Source of the DNA: Sulfitobacter aestuariivivens
GTDB taxonomy: Bacteria > Pseudomonadota > Alphaproteobacteria > Rhodobacterales > Rhodobacteraceae
Length of the DNA: 64,000 nucleotides
Assembly: GCF_014763045.1 (NCBI RefSeq)
Contig: NZ_JACTAG010000001.1
Span: forward strand, 558,001-622,000
Reading direction: 5' to 3'
A program made the translations under genes and the position numbers. Under the pieces are notes generated by a model. The model had not been told where the DNA came from and searched no databases. It worked only from the letters and a program-made list of their open reading frames with translations. Each line of letters begins with the position of its first letter. The first letter of the stretch is position 1. Of the stretch, positions 51,487-60,119 are shown in pieces.

Positions 51487-53514
51487 TCAGACCGCAATCT
51501 TGCCGCCGCCCTTTTTCGTGACCACCAGAACGGAGGGACGCGGCGGCATGGCGTCATCGAAATCGGGCCAGCGGGTCGCGGGATCTTCGAAGGTCGAGTT
51601 GCGCTCGAACCCAGCGAAATTCTTGGTGCCGTCGGTACCGGGGTGCTGGACCGCCAGGAAAAGCGTTTCGTTGTTGTCGGTGAAGTAGGGCCCGCAAAGC
51701 TCTCCTCCCACCGGGCAGCGGAAGAACAGCTTGGACGTGCCGCGCGCATCACCTTCTGTTTCAAGCGCATAAAGCCCGTCAGACTTGCCGGTCTTGCCCC
51801 AATTGGATCCCTGGTCTGTGGAAATCCAAAGCCGCCCGTCAGCGTCGATCGCGCAATTGTCCGGTGAGGCAAACCAGCCGTTTTCAGACGTGTCAGGATT
51901 CCAGGCCGCGCCGACCGCCGCGATATTCGGATCGCCGCATTTCACCAGGATCGACCATGTGCCGCTGGTTGCTGCGTGATTACCACCATCTTCCTTGATT
52001 TCGATGATGTGGCCAAAACTGCTGTCTGCACGCGGATTGGCGGCGTTGGGTTCTTTACGGCGGGTGTTGTTGGTCAGCATGATATAGGCTGTGCCGTCGC
52101 CACGCGGTTCCGCGTCTTCAGGACGGTCCATCGGAGTGGCGCCCAACAGATCCGCCGCGAGGCGGGTATCGATCATCACGTCGCCCTGATCCGCAAAACC
52201 ATTTTCAGGTGTCAGCGGCCCCTGACCATGCACCAGCGGCAACCACGCGATTGTCCCGTCTGCATCAAAGCGCGCGACGTAAAGCGTTCCGTTCACAAGC
52301 AGGTCACTATTCGCGGAATTGTCTTCCGAAACAATGCCATCCGAGACGTATTTGTACTGATAGTCGAACCTGTTGTCGTCACCCATGTAAACCACCAGCC
52401 TGCCGTCGGACGCGATGGTCGTCTCGGCCCCTTCGTGCCGGAACCTGCCAAGTGCGGTGTGTTTCACGGGGGTTGAGGTAGGGTCTTTGGGGTCGACCTC
52501 GACCACCCAACCCCATTTGTTAGGCATGTTGGGTTCGCGGTCGACGTTCCAGCGGTCATAGAATTTACCCCAGGCATACCAGCGGCCCGGGACGCCGTAG
52601 CGGCGGTAGGAGCGCGCCTCGTCGCTGAGTTCGTCGATCACTGGTTTGCCGTCAGCATCGACATTGTCAGACCAGAAATAACCGTGAAAGTTTTCTTCGG
52701 CCATCAACCATGTGCCCCAGGGGGTCATGCCACCGGCGCAATTGTTGACAGTGCCAATGACGGTCATGCCGTCGGGATCGTCGTTTGTTTTCAGGCGGTC
52801 GTGACCGGCGGCGGGACCGCTGAAAGTCATTTTCGTATCAAACGGTTGGATGCGCCGGTTCATCTGACCATTCCGGATCACCGCCCATTGGCCATCGACG
52901 CCTCTGGCAATTTCAACCACTGTCCCGCCGTGGGCTGCCATTTCGATATCGACGAGTTCCTGCGTCATCCCTTCGAACCCGGCGCGATCCTGCCGGCCAA
53001 GGCCGGGGAACATGACCTCTTCGTTGGTGTATTCGTGGTTCACACAGAGCAACCCTCGCGTGCTGTCTGCGTTCAACGGGACAAAGCCGACATAGTCGTT
53101 GTTATAGCCAAACTGTTTGAGCTGTGCGGCAGTGGTCTGGTTCATCACGTCAAAGTCCGGGGCATCGGCCAGCACCGGATCCCCCCAGCGGATCAGGACC
53201 TGCGCGTCATACCCATCAGCGATGTGGTGGGTGGTGTCATTGCCCCAGGGCAGTTCGTCAAATTTGTAGCGGCTTGGCGTCTGCCCATCTGCCGCGGCGG
53301 GTTGAGGCGCGATCATCGCCGCCGTGCCAAAGAGCGCCGTCGTGGCCGAGACGCCCAGCATTCCGCGCAGCACGTCACGGCGGCCATACCGTGCGTTGAT
53401 CACATCGCCGATCGTGCGGCCAAGGTTCGGATTTGTCGGAATGTCGTCAAAGGCTTCATAGGCCTCAGCCTTGTTGCCGATGGCAGGATCAAAGATGATG
53501 CGGTCACGTGTCAT
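51487..53514 (-). CDS. phoX: PhoX family alkaline phosphatase (DUF839)
   Basis: This 675-residue secreted phosphatase has an atypically long N-terminus followed by a Tat signal (GRRDVLRGMLGVSATTALFG, residues about 45-65). The body has PhoX family segments: FVPLNADSTRGLLCVNHEYTNEE, NNCAGGMTPWGTWLMAEEN, YRRYGVPGRW, GRLVVYMGDD, and NCAIDADGRLWISTDQG, which supply Ca/Fe ligands in known PhoX. It would release phosphate from organic phosphoesters in the periplasm. The ATG at 53514 follows AAGGA; a Pho box lies about 50 bp upstream. Confidence 0.9.
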   Translation of the reverse strand: MTRDRIIFDPAIGNKAEAYEAFDDIPTNPNLGRTIGDVINARYGRRDVLRGMLGVSATTALFGTAAMIAPQPAAADGQTPSRYKFDELPWGNDTTHHIADGYDAQVLIRWGDPVLADAPDFDVMNQTTAAQLKQFGYNNDYVGFVPLNADSTRGLLCVNHEYTNEEVMFPGLGRQDRAGFEGMTQELVDIEMAAHGGTVVEIARGVDGQWAVIRNGQMNRRIQPFDTKMTFSGPAAGHDRLKTNDDPDGMTVIGTVNNCAGGMTPWGTWLMAEENFHGYFWSDNVDADGKPVIDELSDEARSYRRYGVPGRWYAWGKFYDRWNVDREPNMPNKWGWVVEVDPKDPTSTPVKHTALGRFRHEGAETTIASDGRLVVYMGDDNRFDYQYKYVSDGIVSEDNSANSDLLVNGTLYVARFDADGTIAWLPLVHGQGPLTPENGFADQGDVMIDTRLAADLLGATPMDRPEDAEPRGDGTAYIMLTNNTRRKEPNAANPRADSSFGHIIEIKEDGGNHAATSGTWSILVKCGDPNIAAVGAAWNPDTSENGWFASPDNCAIDADGRLWISTDQGSNWGKTGKSDGLYALETEGDARGTSKLFFRCPVGGELCGPYFTDNNETLFLAVQHPGTDGTKNFAGFERNSTFEDPATRWPDFDDAMPPRPSVLVVTKKGGGKIAV

Positions 53515-53562
53515 GGTCTGTCCTTGATGAATAACAATGGGTGGCACTGAAGTGCACTGATT

Positions 53563-53582
53563 CTGTCACAGTGGTATGACAG
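53563..53582 (-). promoter_or_regulatory. Pho box upstream of phoX
   Basis: On the minus strand CTGTCATACCACTGTGACAG lies 49 bp upstream of the phoX start. It matches the PhoB recognition pattern of two CTGTCAT-like heptamers separated by 4 bp (CTGTCAT-ACCA-CTGTGAC). Phosphate starvation control of phoX is therefore likely. Confidence 0.75.
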
Positions 53583-53596
53583 GTCACCCCCATAAT

Positions 53597-53624
53597 CCGC
53601 ATCGGCGACTGGCTGCCGATGCGG
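53597..53624 (-). terminator. hairpin after the ArsR-type regulator gene
   Basis: A perfect 10-bp stem CCGCATCGGC/GCCGATGCGG with an 8-nt loop starts 17 bp after the regulator stop on the minus strand and ends just before the Pho box, so it insulates phoX from upstream transcription. No U-tract follows. Confidence 0.55.
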
Positions 53625-53640
53625 CTTGTGACCAGCCAAG

Positions 53641-53982
53641 TCAGTCGGAAGGAGCGCAGAAAAGGCCATGGACCGTCTCGAGCATTTTGCGCGGGCGATC
53701 ACCGGACAAGGAGTAGTAAACCGTCTTGCCCTGGCGCCGCGTGGACACCAGACCTTCGCGGCGCAGACGTGACAATTGCTGGCTGACGGCTGCTTGTCGG
53801 GCTGCAAGAAGGTCCTCAAGCTCTGACACGGATTTTTCGCCATCAACCAGGTAACACAGGATCATCAGCCGCCCCTCATGGCTGATGGCCTTGAGGAAAT
53901 TGGCCGCTTCCAGCGCCTTTGACCGCATCTCGCCCATGTCGGATGGGGGGGTGATTGGCGTGCTCTCAGGATCGCGACCCAT
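53641..53982 (-). CDS. ArsR family regulator of the SqrR/BigR (persulfide sensor) type
   Basis: This 113-residue winged helix protein shows EAANFLKAISHEGRLMILCYLVDGEKSVSELEDLL, ARQAAVSQQLSRLRREGLVSTRRQGKTVYYSL and a short tail HGLFCAPSD. Cysteines C43 and C109 are 66 residues apart, the same spacing as the redox cysteine pair of SqrR/BigR proteins that form tetrasulfide links with reactive sulfur and then leave DNA. No metal-binding CxC motif is visible. It probably represses sulfide-handling genes elsewhere; none adjoin it. The ATG at 53982 follows AAGGACCTCC; in-frame sequence upstream is non-coding. Confidence 0.85.
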   Translation of the reverse strand: MGRDPESTPITPPSDMGEMRSKALEAANFLKAISHEGRLMILCYLVDGEKSVSELEDLLAARQAAVSQQLSRLRREGLVSTRRQGKTVYYSLSGDRPRKMLETVHGLFCAPSD

Positions 53983-54354
53983 GCGGAGGTCCTTGGAAAA
54001 AACTTTGCGTTCTGCTGGCGGGCAGACCGTGAAAAAATGCCGGAAACCCGGCGGTGACAGCCTGATACTGTTGCAGGCAGCCGGGCAGAAAATGGGCTGC
54101 CGGGCGATTGTGGTGTTGGCAATGGTCACTTGCCTAATGTGATCGGTTGGCTTTTTCAAGCGTCGGGGTGGGGAGTGTTCAGGATCAACGCGCGGGCTGT
54201 CGCGCCAAACCGGCACGCAGATCTGGTGTGATGCTTCTTTCCCGAAACCCGCAATCGGCCCACTGACCCCCCTTGAAGCCCCCAAGGGGGACCACTAATC
54301 TCTGAGTAATGGTTCGCTGGTATTCTCCGGCGAACGCACATTGAGGCAGGCCTA
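53983..54354. other. 372-bp divergent intergenic region
   Basis: The gap between the ArsR-type regulator and clpP holds the sigma-32-like clpP promoter near its right end. Open frames across it have no recognisable motifs or ribosome binding sites. Nothing else was identified. Confidence 0.6.
54272..54301 (+). promoter_or_regulatory. predicted sigma-32 (RpoH) promoter of clpP
   Basis: CTTGAA (54272-54277), a 17-bp spacer and CTAATCT (54295-54301) match the alphaproteobacterial RpoH pattern CTTGAA-N17-CYTATNT at 12 of 12 defined positions except one in the -10. It lies about 54 bp upstream of clpP, a typical heat-shock gene. Confidence 0.65.
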
Positions 54355-54999
54355 ATGAACGATCCCATCGACACCTATATGAATACGCTTGTCCCCATGG
54401 TGGTGGAACAAACCAGCCGTGGCGAACGCGCCTACGACATCTTTTCCCGCCTGCTGAAAGAGCGGATCATCTTTCTGTCCGGTCCGGTGCATGACGGCAT
54501 GTCATCGCTGATTGTGGCACAGCTTTTGCACCTTGAGGCGGAAAACCCGTCCAAAGAAATATCCATGTATATCAATAGCCCAGGCGGCGTTGTTACATCA
54601 GGATTGTCGATCTATGACACCATGCAGTACATCCGTCCCAAGGTGTCTACGCTGGTGATCGGTCAGGCGGCATCGATGGGCTCGCTGTTGCTGACCGCGG
54701 GTGAGGCCGGTATGCGCTTTTCGCTGCCCAACAGCCGCGTGATGGTGCACCAGCCGTCGGGCGGATATCAGGGACAGGCGACCGATATCATGATCCACGC
54801 GCAGGAAACCCAGAAACTCAAGACGCGCCTCAATGAAATTTACGTCAAGCACACCGGGCAAACCCTCAAGAAAGTTGAAGAAGCGTTGGAGCGGGACAAC
54901 TTCATGTCGCCTGACGAGGCCAAGGAATGGGGTCTGATTGACGAGATCGTGGAAAGCCGCGGCAAAGAAGACGACCCTGACGCCGAAAAGGGCAAATAA
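54355..54999 (+). CDS. clpP: ATP-dependent Clp protease proteolytic subunit
   Basis: This 214-residue serine peptidase forms the barrel of ClpXP. Catalytic S107 is in [12 protein letters not shown] and H132 in [12 protein letters not shown]; the Asp of the triad follows in the [16 protein letters not shown] region. The N-terminus [32 protein letters not shown] is the standard ClpP start. The acidic tail ([10 protein letters not shown]) is variable. It is followed 135 bp later by clpX in the same direction. Confidence 0.98.
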   Translation: MNDPIDTYMNTLVPMVVEQTSRGERAYDIFSRLLKERIIFLSGPVHDGMSSLIVAQLLHLEAENPSKEISMYINSPGGVVTSGLSIYDTMQYIRPKVSTLVIGQAASMGSLLLTAGEAGMRFSLPNSRVMVHQPSGGYQGQATDIMIHAQETQKLKTRLNEIYVKHTGQTLKKVEEALERDNFMSPDEAKEWGLIDEIVESRGKEDDPDAEKGK

Positions 55000-55134
55000 G
55001 CATCCGTCCCCGCGCGATCTGACTGATCGCTGATTTTGCGATTGTGGCTGCGGGGGCTCTGTCCTAGAATTGCGCGTGAACCTGCTGTGACGCAGCACGC
55101 GGCACGAAACACACGAAGACCTGAAAGGGTTGAG

Positions 55135-56400
55135 ATGTCTAATAAATCAGGCGGCGATGGCAAGAACACCCTCTATTGCAGCTTCTGCGGCAAAAGCCAG
55201 CATGAGGTGCGCAAGCTGATTGCGGGGCCGACGGTCTTCATCTGTGATGAATGCGTTGAGCTGTGCATGGATATTATCCGTGAGGAAACAAAGGCTTCGG
55301 GCCTCAAGGCTACAGACGGCGTGCCAACGCCCAAGGATATCTGCGAGGTGCTGGACGATTATGTGATCGGGCAGGCCACGGCAAAACGCGTTTTGTCGGT
55401 TGCCGTGCACAACCACTATAAGCGCCTTAACCACGCCCAGAAGGGCGGGGATATCGAACTGGCCAAATCCAACATCCTGCTGATCGGACCCACCGGGTGC
55501 GGCAAGACATTGCTGGCGCAGACTTTGGCGCGGATCCTGGATGTGCCCTTTACCATGGCGGATGCAACGACGTTGACCGAAGCCGGGTACGTGGGCGAGG
55601 ACGTTGAGAACATCATTCTCAAGCTTTTGCAGGCCTCGGAATACAATGTTGAACGCGCTCAACGCGGGATCGTCTATATTGACGAGGTCGACAAGATCAC
55701 GCGCAAGTCTGAAAACCCGTCAATCACCCGCGATGTATCGGGCGAGGGGGTGCAGCAGGCGCTTTTGAAGCTGATGGAAGGGACGGTTGCATCTGTTCCG
55801 CCACAGGGGGGGCGCAAGCATCCGCAGCAGGAATTCCTGCAGGTTGATACGACCAACATCCTGTTTATCTGTGGTGGTGCCTTTGCGGGCCTCGACAAGA
55901 TCATCGCGGCACGCGGCAAGGGTTCTGCGATGGGCTTTGGCGCGGATGTGCGCGGCAATGACGAGCGCGGCGTGGGCGAGATTTTCACCGATCTTGAACC
56001 AGAGGATCTGCTGCGCTTTGGCCTGATCCCGGAGTTTGTCGGACGTCTGCCAGTGCTGGCAACGCTTGAAGATCTGGATGAGGATGCGCTGGTCACGATC
56101 CTGACCCAGCCCAAGAACGCATTGGTCAAGCAGTACCAGCGCCTGTTCGAGTTGGAGGATACCGCGCTCAGCTTTACAGACGATGCGCTGGCGGCCATTG
56201 CCAAACGGGCCATTGAACGCAAGACGGGTGCGCGCGGTCTGCGGTCCATCCTTGAAGACATCTTGCTGGACACGATGTTTGACCTGCCTGGCATGGACAG
56301 CGTGACCGAGGTTGTGGTCAACGAAGAGGCGGTCGTTTCGGATGCCGCACCGTTGATGATTCACGCGGAAGCAGAAAAAGAGCCGGCATCCGCTGGATAA
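55135..56400 (+). CDS. clpX: ATP-dependent Clp protease ATP-binding subunit
   Basis: This 421-residue AAA+ unfoldase has an N-terminal zinc-binding domain (C-S-F-C near residue 15 and C-D-E-C near 38), Walker A GPTGCGKT near 120, Walker [11 protein letters not shown] near 180, pore loop GYVGEDVE and the sensor motif [10 protein letters not shown]. It recognises tagged substrates and threads them into ClpP. The ATG at 55135 follows GAAAGGG; the longer frame upstream is untranslated leader. Confidence 0.98.
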   Translation: MSNKSGGDGKNTLYCSFCGKSQHEVRKLIAGPTVFICDECVELCMDIIREETKASGLKATDGVPTPKDICEVLDDYVIGQATAKRVLSVAVHNHYKRLNHAQKGGDIELAKSNILLIGPTGCGKTLLAQTLARILDVPFTMADATTLTEAGYVGEDVENIILKLLQASEYNVERAQRGIVYIDEVDKITRKSENPSITRDVSGEGVQQALLKLMEGTVASVPPQGGRKHPQQEFLQVDTTNILFICGGAFAGLDKIIAARGKGSAMGFGADVRGNDERGVGEIFTDLEPEDLLRFGLIPEFVGRLPVLATLEDLDEDALVTILTQPKNALVKQYQRLFELEDTALSFTDDALAAIAKRAIERKTGARGLRSILEDILLDTMFDLPGMDSVTEVVVNEEAVVSDAAPLMIHAEAEKEPASAG

Positions 56401-56428
56401 GCGATGTCTGTGTGATGGGTTTTTGACG

Positions 56429-56449
56429 GGGCGCGCCATGGGTGCGCCC
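56429..56449 (+). terminator. hairpin after clpX
   Basis: GGGCGCGCC/GGTGCGCCC (one G-U pair) with a 3-nt loop lies 28 bp after clpX. No U-tract follows, and a new gene starts 27 bp later. Confidence 0.4.
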
Positions 56450-56475
56450 TGATCACGTTCAGGGAGGCGCAAAAG

Positions 56476-56832
56476 ATGAAACGGATACATTCAGGTGGTG
56501 AATTCGAGCCCAAGATTGGCTATTGCCGTGCAGTGGTGGCCGGGGACTGGGTGCATGTCGCGGGCACCTGCGGCAAAGGCGACACAACAGTCGCGCAATG
56601 TGCGGACGCCCTTCGCATCATTGGTGCAGCGTTGGAAGAAGTCGGCGCGTCGTTTGCGGACGTGGTGCGCGTGACCTACATGCTGCCGGACCGTTCGGAG
56701 TTTGAGGCCTGCTGGCCATTGCTGCGCGAAGCATTTGCAGATCACCCACCGGTCGCCACCATGATTGAATGCGGGTTGATCACCCCTGAAGACCTGATCG
56801 AGATTGAAGTGACGGCCTATAAGCCGTCCTAG
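56476..56832 (+). CDS. RidA family protein
   Basis: This 118-residue YjgF-fold protein has YCRAVVAGDWVHVAGTCGKG at the N-terminus and DVVRVTYMLPDRSEFEACWPLLREAFADHPPVATMIECGL, then LIEIEVTAYKPS at the end. The RidA catalytic Arg position in the PARS motif reads V-A-T-M here, so deaminase activity by the classic route is doubtful. An AGGGAGG precedes the ATG. It overlaps the 3' end of the FkbM/GT61 gene on the other strand by 4 bp. Distinct from the RidA protein at 47897. Confidence 0.85.
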   Translation: MKRIHSGGEFEPKIGYCRAVVAGDWVHVAGTCGKGDTTVAQCADALRIIGAALEEVGASFADVVRVTYMLPDRSEFEACWPLLREAFADHPPVATMIECGLITPEDLIEIEVTAYKPS

Positions 56833-58586
56833 GCGACTTCCTCGAACTTGTCGCCAAGGCGGGACTGCACGTCGGATGGGTCAAGCGGATCCCACGTTGT
56901 CTTCGACGCCCCGATAAATCCGGCCGCGATCAAATCCTGTTGCAGGGCGGGCATGTCCAGTTCCCCTTTCCAAAGCCGCGGTTTGGCAGCCCCGAGGGGT
57001 TTCCATGACCGGGTGAGTTGGGACAGCGTGACCGGGGTAATCCCGGCAAACGACTGCAAATGCTGCTCCAGATTGCGGGTGGCCCCTGACGGGCGCCTGA
57101 CGATAATTGCCACATGCTGTGTCGGTCGCGCGACCATTGCCAGCAGGTGCAGCGCCGATCCTTCGGCGGCGATGATATGCTTTGCCGCCTTGTAGGTGGC
57201 GATCTGGTTGGTCAGGCTGTGGTTCTGGGGGTGATAGATCGCATAACCCTGCGCGCTAAGATGGGCCTCCAATTCAGTCTCGCCGATCAGATTGCCCCGA
57301 CCAGCAGGCAAACCGCTGCGGCTGATGTAAAGCTTTTCGGGCCCGTCGGGAGCAATATCCGTTGCGAAATCTGCAGTGATCGCGGCGCGAAAGGCATCCG
57401 TTCCGGCAATCATTTTGCCCAAACCAAATCCCTGTCCGGGCACAATCAACCGCTCGACTTTGGTGGGCTCGGCAATGCATTCCACGGGCATATCGGGCGC
57501 GAGCAGTGAGATAAACTCTTTTTGAAATTCATGTACTTCCGTGCCGTTCCTCGGGCGTTTTGGCACGAACAATACGCCGTCGATCTGATCTTGCAGGGTG
57601 TTGAGGGCCCAAAGCCTTGAGGTGCTTTCAACAAGAAAATGACCAAAATGCATCCATAACACACCGCCCCATAGCCACGTGCCTTCTCGCGTGGCGGTTG
57701 CGTTCGCGGGTGGGTCCGGGGCAATGGTCAGGGCACGCCCGTTGCGCCACAGCGCCCCGGCGGCGTGGTACTTGCCGTCCGCGCGCAGTACGCCCGCGGG
57801 TTGCACAAATTTCTGTTCTGTCGGGGGAACAATAAGGGCGTTCTCCAGTGTGCTTGTTTCAACCGCCCAACCCGCATCTGGCTGCGGCGGCTGAACTTCG
57901 GCATCAAAGGTGCAGGTCCAGACGTGGCGGGTGCAATGTGCGGGCACCTTTGCAAACCCGGCGCGCTCAAGGATGGCTTTGCAGGTGCGCATGCCGTCCT
58001 TGCCATAGGCCTCTGGGTGGAATTCGATGACGATGGCGCGAATACCGTCAAGGTTGGCATGGCGCAGAAAGTCGAGCTCACCGCCTTCGATATCCATCAA
58101 CAGGACCGTTGGCGCAAAGCCTTCGCGCACGTCCTCATAGGCGGCTGTTGGTACCTCAACCCGGGTCGTTGCGCGTTTATCGCTGTCGATAAGCGATGAG
58201 CCAAGGTAGGAATTCCGAATGTGGAACGGCAGGTATTCGGGCGCGTCCGGCGCGCTGATCAACACCTCGTTGCGAACCTCGATAATATGCTGAAGATCGT
58301 TCAGCGCATAAAGCGCGTTGATGTGCTGGATGAGGCCAGGATTAGCTTCGAATGATAACACCTTCGCAGGGCGCGCCTTTTTCGCGGCGATAGCCCCTAC
58401 CAGGCCGATACCTGCGCCCAACTCAAGTACATGATCACCGGGCCGGATCACATCGAGCGCACCAGCGATTTCCTGCCCTTCATAGCGCGCCGCATTGATC
58501 CGCGCGGCACGTTCCGGCGTGATCATCGGACTGTCGGGTACTTTGACACCGTGGCATTCTGCGGCCACGCGTGACGCGTTTTCCAT
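56829..58586 (-). CDS. FkbM methyltransferase fused to GT61-type glycosyltransferase
   Basis: This 585-residue protein joins two domains. Residues about 40-215 form an FkbM-type SAM methyltransferase (VLELGAGIGLVGAIAAKK for SAM binding, LLMDIEGGELDFLRH). Residues about 255-540 resemble the DUF563/GT61 glycosyltransferases (LWMHFGHFLVESTSRLWAL, LYISRSGLPAGRGNLIGE and HIIAAEGSALHLLAM). A variable tail follows. It may modify and extend an exopolysaccharide or other surface glycan. No signal peptide or membrane segment is seen. The pairing in a single chain is notable; the acceptor is unknown. It stands alone between unrelated genes. Confidence 0.8.
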   Translation of the reverse strand: MENASRVAAECHGVKVPDSPMITPERAARINAARYEGQEIAGALDVIRPGDHVLELGAGIGLVGAIAAKKARPAKVLSFEANPGLIQHINALYALNDLQHIIEVRNEVLISAPDAPEYLPFHIRNSYLGSSLIDSDKRATTRVEVPTAAYEDVREGFAPTVLLMDIEGGELDFLRHANLDGIRAIVIEFHPEAYGKDGMRTCKAILERAGFAKVPAHCTRHVWTCTFDAEVQPPQPDAGWAVETSTLENALIVPPTEQKFVQPAGVLRADGKYHAAGALWRNGRALTIAPDPPANATATREGTWLWGGVLWMHFGHFLVESTSRLWALNTLQDQIDGVLFVPKRPRNGTEVHEFQKEFISLLAPDMPVECIAEPTKVERLIVPGQGFGLGKMIAGTDAFRAAITADFATDIAPDGPEKLYISRSGLPAGRGNLIGETELEAHLSAQGYAIYHPQNHSLTNQIATYKAAKHIIAAEGSALHLLAMVARPTQHVAIIVRRPSGATRNLEQHLQSFAGITPVTLSQLTRSWKPLGAAKPRLWKGELDMPALQQDLIAAGFIGASKTTWDPLDPSDVQSRLGDKFEEVA

Positions 58587-58751
58587 CTGCTTCGCCTCTG
58601 CTTTTCATCACATTACAGCGTTGCAGGTTAACAGGCCACGTCGACGCGCCTGCCACGTTCAACTCAGTTCAGGCTCGGAGTCTTTGGTGCAACACTGGAC
58701 GCGGTTTGCGCGCTAGTGCATAAGGCGGGTAACCGAGAGCGGAGGCCGATC

Positions 58752-59135
58752 ATGGGCATTCTCAACACCATTTTTCGCGGACTGACCTGGTGGGAGGGAC
58801 AGACCCTGAACACGCAGCTGTTCACATGGCGCCGCGGCAACAAGGTGGGCGAGGATGATCAGGGCAACATTTATTACCGCAACGCCGACGACAGCCGCCG
58901 CTGGGTGATCTACAACGGCGATATGGAAGCCAGCCGGGTGAGCCCCGATTGGCATGGCTGGCTGCACCGAACGTGGGATGAAACGCCTACGGACAAGCCT
59001 TTGGTCAAGAAGGATTGGGAGAAACCCCATCTTGAGAACCTGACCGGGACACCGCTGGCGTATGCGCCTGCCGGGTCAATTCGACGACGCGATCCGGCGG
59101 ATCGGTCGGACTACGAGGCCTGGACGCCCGAGTAA
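58752..59135 (+). CDS. NADH:ubiquinone oxidoreductase NDUFA12-type accessory subunit
   Basis: This 127-residue protein shows the NDUFA12 pattern: [63 protein letters not shown] and [21 protein letters not shown]. The family is a supernumerary subunit of complex I kept in alphaproteobacteria and mitochondria. GGAGG precedes the ATG at 58752. It is 31 bp upstream of the DUF2155 gene. Confidence 0.93.
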   Translation: MGILNTIFRGLTWWEGQTLNTQLFTWRRGNKVGEDDQGNIYYRNADDSRRWVIYNGDMEASRVSPDWHGWLHRTWDETPTDKPLVKKDWEKPHLENLTGTPLAYAPAGSIRRRDPADRSDYEAWTPE

Positions 59136-59166
59136 CATTCGCCCGCGCGATGAAAGATCAACTGTG

Positions 59167-59520
59167 ATGTGGAAGTATCTGATACCGCTTGTTTTTGTGG
59201 GGTGCGCAGCAAGTGCGCAGCAGGTTGTGAGCGCCGCTGGCGGGGTGCTGAGGGCGCTCGACAAGACCTCGGGCCAGACCACCGATATCGAGATTCCAGC
59301 CGGATCGGTTGCGCAGTTGGGTCCTCTTGAGATTGTGCTGAATGACTGCCGCTATCCCGAAGGAAACCCATCGGGAAATGCCTATGCTGCGCTTGAGATC
59401 TCTGAAACGGGGCGGGCCGGGACTATTTTTTCGGGGTGGATGATCGCGTCCGCGCCAGCGCTATCCGCGATGGAACATCCGCGCTACGACGTCTGGGTGA
59501 TGCGCTGCACGACCTCCTGA
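59167..59520 (+). CDS. DUF2155 domain-containing secreted protein
   Basis: This 117-residue protein has a signal peptide (MWKYLIPLVFVGCAASA) then a DUF2155 domain: VLRALDKTSGQTTDIEIPAGSVAQLGPLEIVLNDCRYP, then [28 protein letters not shown]. The function of the family is unknown; two cysteines near the ends could pair in the periplasm. It follows NDUFA12 and its 3' end overlaps the convergent aat gene by 37 bp. Confidence 0.9.
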   Translation: MWKYLIPLVFVGCAASAQQVVSAAGGVLRALDKTSGQTTDIEIPAGSVAQLGPLEIVLNDCRYPEGNPSGNAYAALEISETGRAGTIFSGWMIASAPALSAMEHPRYDVWVMRCTTS

Positions 59521-60119
59521 AGTGTGGCGTCAGGCGGGCGGGTAAACTGTGCCTGTCGCGCCGTGGCTGTCTCAAGTCGTGCGTGATAAGTGGCGCGGCT
59601 GATTTCCTGAGCCCCCAGTGACGCCAGATGGTCGGTCAGAAACTGCGTATCGAACAGTGTAAACCCGGCGCAGTTCAGTCGGTCAACGAGTGCGGCAAGC
59701 GCCATCTTTGATGCGTTGGTGCGACGCGAGAACATGCTTTCACCGAAAAAGGCTGCTCCAAGCGTCACGCCATAAACGCCGCCCACCAGCGCGTCTCCGT
59801 CCCAGATCTCCACGGAATGTGCGTGACCTTTGTCATGCAGGTCTTTGTAAAGACTTGCGATTTCATCGTTGATCCAGGTGTCTATGCGGTCTGCGCACGC
59901 GGTCACCACGCCCACAAAGTCGCGGTCGATGCTGGCGGTGAAGGAGGTTTTGCGCATCGCCTTTGCGGTCGAGCGGGACAGGTGGAAGCCGTCTAGCGGC
60001 ATGACGCCACGGCGGCGCGGATCGACCCAGAAGACCTCCGGGTCGTGGCGATGTTCGGCCATCGGGAAAATACCGATGGAATAGCCATGCAGCAGCAGTT
60101 CCGGCGTCAGCTCAGCCAT
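59484..60119 (-). CDS. aat: leucyl/phenylalanyl-tRNA--protein transferase
   Basis: This 211-residue enzyme adds Leu or Phe from tRNA to N-terminal Arg/Lys, marking proteins for ClpS/ClpAP. Family motifs: [63 protein letters not shown] and [18 protein letters not shown]. The ATG at 60119 overlaps the accC stop by 8 bp. The 3' end overlaps the DUF2155 gene convergently. Confidence 0.95.
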   Translation of the reverse strand: MAELTPELLLHGYSIGIFPMAEHRHDPEVFWVDPRRRGVMPLDGFHLSRSTAKAMRKTSFTASIDRDFVGVVTACADRIDTWINDEIASLYKDLHDKGHAHSVEIWDGDALVGGVYGVTLGAAFFGESMFSRRTNASKMALAALVDRLNCAGFTLFDTQFLTDHLASLGAQEISRATYHARLETATARQAQFTRPPDATLQEVVQRITQTS

